This document shows positions 5,767 through 7,606 of a stretch of 7,606 nt of DNA, one piece after another. Within the stretch, counting starts at the first letter, position 1. Every line of letters begins with the position of its first letter. The notes under the pieces are model-generated. The model was not told the origin of the DNA, ran no database searches, and saw only the letters and a list, made by a program, of their open reading frames with translations. This DNA comes from Verrucomicrobiales bacterium (GTDB lineage Bacteria; Verrucomicrobiota; Verrucomicrobiia; Limisphaerales; UBA11320), in the NCBI GenBank assembly GCA_003452185.1, contig DMJJ01000446.1, positions 1 to 7,606 on the forward strand, given 5' to 3'. The position numbers and the translations under genes were made by a program.

Positions 5767-7404
5767 TTACCAATCCGTGGGGAAGTAGTCCTTGAGAAAC
5801 TTTCCCCAGATGTGTGTGCCGGTGTTGATGCCGTCGAGGATCGGGTCGACGATCCGTGCCGCCCCGTCGACGATGTCGAGCGGGGGATGGAAGCGATGGT
5901 CCTTCACCTTGCGTTCCGCGATCTGCGCCGGGTCCTCGTCCGTCACCCAGCCCGTGTCGACGCTGTTCATGTGGATCCCGTCGGCTTCGTAATCGGCGGC
6001 CGAGGTGCGCGTCATCATGTTCAGGGCCGCCTTTGCCATGTTGGTGTGGGGATGGCGGGTGGTTTTGAACTTGCGGTAAAACTGTCCCTCCACCGCCGAG
6101 ACATTGACGATGTGCTTCTCCCGGCCCGGGGTCCGGAGCATCAGCGGCTTCAGCCGTGCGTTGAGCAGGAACGGGGCGACGGCATTCACCAGATGAACCT
6201 CCAGCAGCTCGACTGCGGGCACCTCCGTGAGGGTGAGGCGCCAGGAGTTTCGATCCCGGAGGTCGACCTGCTGGAGATCCTGATCCAGCCTGCCTTCCGG
6301 GAAGAGGTGTTTGCGGGCCTCCAGGTCCTCGGGCAGGAGGGGCACCTGGGAAAGATTCGCCGCGTGGATGAGTCCCGCGGCATCGGTGAGGGGCACCCCT
6401 CCCAGGAGGAGCGGAGCCCCGCTCCCTTCCGGCAGCATCTGGTAGGTTCGCAACCCCTCGTAGGCTCCCAGAAGCCGCTGCACCCTGTCGGGGAGGGCCT
6501 GCAAGGGGCCGGTTTCCCGCTCCATCATGTGCTGGTAGTAATCGGGCGGACGCCGGACGGTCTGGCAGGCGTTGTTGACGATGAAGTCGAGCCGGGAGTG
6601 GGTTGCCAGCAGGTGGCGGCAGAAGGCCTCGACGCTCGGGGTGTGGCGGAGGTCGAGTCCGAAGATCTCCAGACGATGGCCCCAGTCGGCGAAGTCAGGC
6701 TCCTCGGCGTACCGTGCGGCGGAATCCCGCGGGAAGCGCGTCGTCACAATGAGGTGGGCCCCGGAGCGGAGCAGCTTGATTCCCGCCTGATAACCAATCT
6801 TCACCCGTCCCCCGGTCAGGAGGGCCACCCGGCCGCGGAGATCCGCGAGCTCCGTTCGCTTCCTGAAATTCAACTCCGCACACCCCGGGCAGAGCTGGTC
6901 GTAGAAGTGGTGGATGGTGGTATAGTCCCGTTTGCAGATGTAGCAGTTCTGGGGTTGGACGACCTCCCGGAAAGCAGGGTCATCCTTGATCTCATGCTGC
7001 TCGAACCCGGCGGGCGGAAGGATGTTCGGGGTCGTGAAAACCGCCTGTCGGCGCAGCTTTCGAATCCCTGTCCCACCCAGCACCTGGTCATCCTGCTCCT
7101 TGGCCTCCTCTTTCCGGTGCCGGAGGCGGGCCTTCCGGAACCGGCGGCGATCCCGCATGTCCGGCGTCTGGAGGAGCCCGGCTGCCTTCATGAGCCGCAC
7201 CCGATCTGCCTCGGGCAGCGATGCCAGCAGGTTCGGATCGCCGGCCAGCGACTCAAGGATCTCCGCCGCCGCCCTCACGCGATCGCTCACGTGACGGGTG
7301 CGAAGTGCGGCCGCACCGGAGACCGGCTCCTGGGCAGAGGGGTTCGTGCCGGGGGCTGGGGGCGGCCCGGGAGGCTCTGGAAACGACTCGTTGCCCGTGG
7401 GCAT
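5767..7404 (-). CDS. SDR-family oxidoreductase-like protein with N-terminal zinc module
   Basis: This 545-residue protein is about twice the size of a classical short-chain dehydrogenase/reductase. Its first 30 residues are Pro-rich, followed by a helical segment (about 37-75) and a strongly charged region (about 78-120). A Cys4 zinc-type module follows: C154-X2-C157, X14, C172-X2-C175, containing HHFYDQLCPGC. The Rossmann domain starts near 190 with TGGRVKIG (197-204), then the NNAC motif (277-280), NVSAVEG with S436, and TNMAKAAL with K458. DTGWVTDE stands in the place of the usual PG loop. An insertion of about 100 residues separates NNAC from the Ser region. The usual YxxxK is TxxxK here (T454, K458), and the middle glycine of the cofactor motif is K202. 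The fold is clear, but substrate and even catalysis are unknown. ATG 7404 is chosen because a promoter ends eight bases before it; extending to 7581 adds 59 unconvincing residues. It is probably cytoplasmic, and it is convergent with the secreted-protein gene. Confidence 0.85.
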   Translation of the reverse strand: MPTGNESFPEPPGPPPAPGTNPSAQEPVSGAAALRTRHVSDRVRAAAEILESLAGDPNLLASLPEADRVRLMKAAGLLQTPDMRDRRRFRKARLRHRKEEAKEQDDQVLGGTGIRKLRRQAVFTTPNILPPAGFEQHEIKDDPAFREVVQPQNCYICKRDYTTIHHFYDQLCPGCAELNFRKRTELADLRGRVALLTGGRVKIGYQAGIKLLRSGAHLIVTTRFPRDSAARYAEEPDFADWGHRLEIFGLDLRHTPSVEAFCRHLLATHSRLDFIVNNACQTVRRPPDYYQHMMERETGPLQALPDRVQRLLGAYEGLRTYQMLPEGSGAPLLLGGVPLTDAAGLIHAANLSQVPLLPEDLEARKHLFPEGRLDQDLQQVDLRDRNSWRLTLTEVPAVELLEVHLVNAVAPFLLNARLKPLMLRTPGREKHIVNVSAVEGQFYRKFKTTRHPHTNMAKAALNMMTRTSAADYEADGIHMNSVDTGWVTDEDPAQIAERKVKDHRFHPPLDIVDGAARIVDPILDGINTGTHIWGKFLKDYFPTDW

Positions 7405-7412
7405 GGGGGCGC

Positions 7413-7440
7413 AGCCTATCGGCCCCGCATCACCCGTCAA
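7413..7440 (-). promoter_or_regulatory. predicted promoter of the zinc-SDR gene, start site at or next to the ATG
   Basis: Reading the minus strand, TTGACG (7440-7435), a 16-bp spacer and TAGGCT (7418-7413) lie eight bases before ATG 7404. The -10 nearly equals the glgB -10 (TAAGCT), and the spacing to the ATG matches coaE and glgB within two bases. A leaderless or near-leaderless mRNA is inferred, which also fixes the start codon. No other feature is seen out to 7606. Confidence 0.6.
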
Positions 7441-7606
7441 GGCATCGTGAATCCGGTCACCGTCCCGCCCGGACCGGGAAGTAACCGACGGGCGTCCCGC
7501 AGCATCCCACGCCGGGATAAAAGGGATGGGGACCGGAGTAACCGCTGCCCCAGGGACTCCTGGCATCCAGATCCCAAACATCCCACGGAAAGGGGTCCAT
7601 CGCCCC

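Noticed and set aside
7405..7581. Upstream extension of the SDR gene to ATG 7581
   Set aside because: It contains the likely promoter, and its residues lack recognisable structure or conservation hints.

Overview
The window is GC-rich bacterial DNA that looks chromosomal. It holds five protein genes: one cut by the left edge and four complete. I see no rRNA, tRNA, CRISPR array, transposase or phage gene. The style suggests Verrucomicrobiota or a close relative of the PVC group. The reasons are a Cys4 zinc-ribbon protein with a long Ala/Pro linker, a large secreted protein built from Ig-like, SbsA-like and PA14 modules with a short aromatic tail, weak Shine-Dalgarno signals, and TTGAC/TAnnCT promoters placed right against start codons. 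This assignment rests on remembered family resemblance, not on a search.

Left region (1-3318). A zinc-ribbon protein gene runs leftward off the edge from a start at 339. Divergent to it, coaE (dephospho-CoA kinase, last step of CoA synthesis) runs rightward, followed 39 bp later by glgB (1,4-alpha-glucan branching enzyme, glycogen synthesis). The 126-bp divergent gap carries an inverted repeat and a coaE promoter. A second promoter fills the coaE-glgB gap. Both promoters place the predicted transcription start at or within about 1 nt of the start codon, so both mRNAs are probably leaderless or nearly so.

Middle region (3319-5681). A 314-bp non-coding stretch contains GC-rich hairpins just after glgB, a candidate promoter near 3400, and a T-rich, structured leader of about 200 nt. 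It leads into a 682-residue secreted multi-domain beta-sandwich protein (signal peptide, unassigned N-terminal domain, Ig-like, SbsA-like Ig, PA14, short C-terminal tail).

Right region (5682-7606). A perfect 14-bp hairpin with a GCGA loop separates the secreted protein gene from a convergent minus-strand gene. That gene encodes an unusual 545-residue short-chain dehydrogenase/reductase-like protein. It has an added N-terminal Cys4 zinc module and lacks both the canonical catalytic Tyr and the central glycine of the cofactor motif. It too has a TTGACG/TAGGCT promoter directly abutting its ATG. The last 202 bases (7405-7606) hold only that promoter; I see no gene there.

The genes do not form one pathway. 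coaE and glgB are housekeeping and storage-metabolism neighbours that could be partly co-transcribed, while the secreted protein and the SDR are separate transcription units. I found no defence system or mobile element. The most interesting items are the atypical zinc-SDR fusion, the repeated leaderless promoter geometry, and the long leader of the secreted protein.
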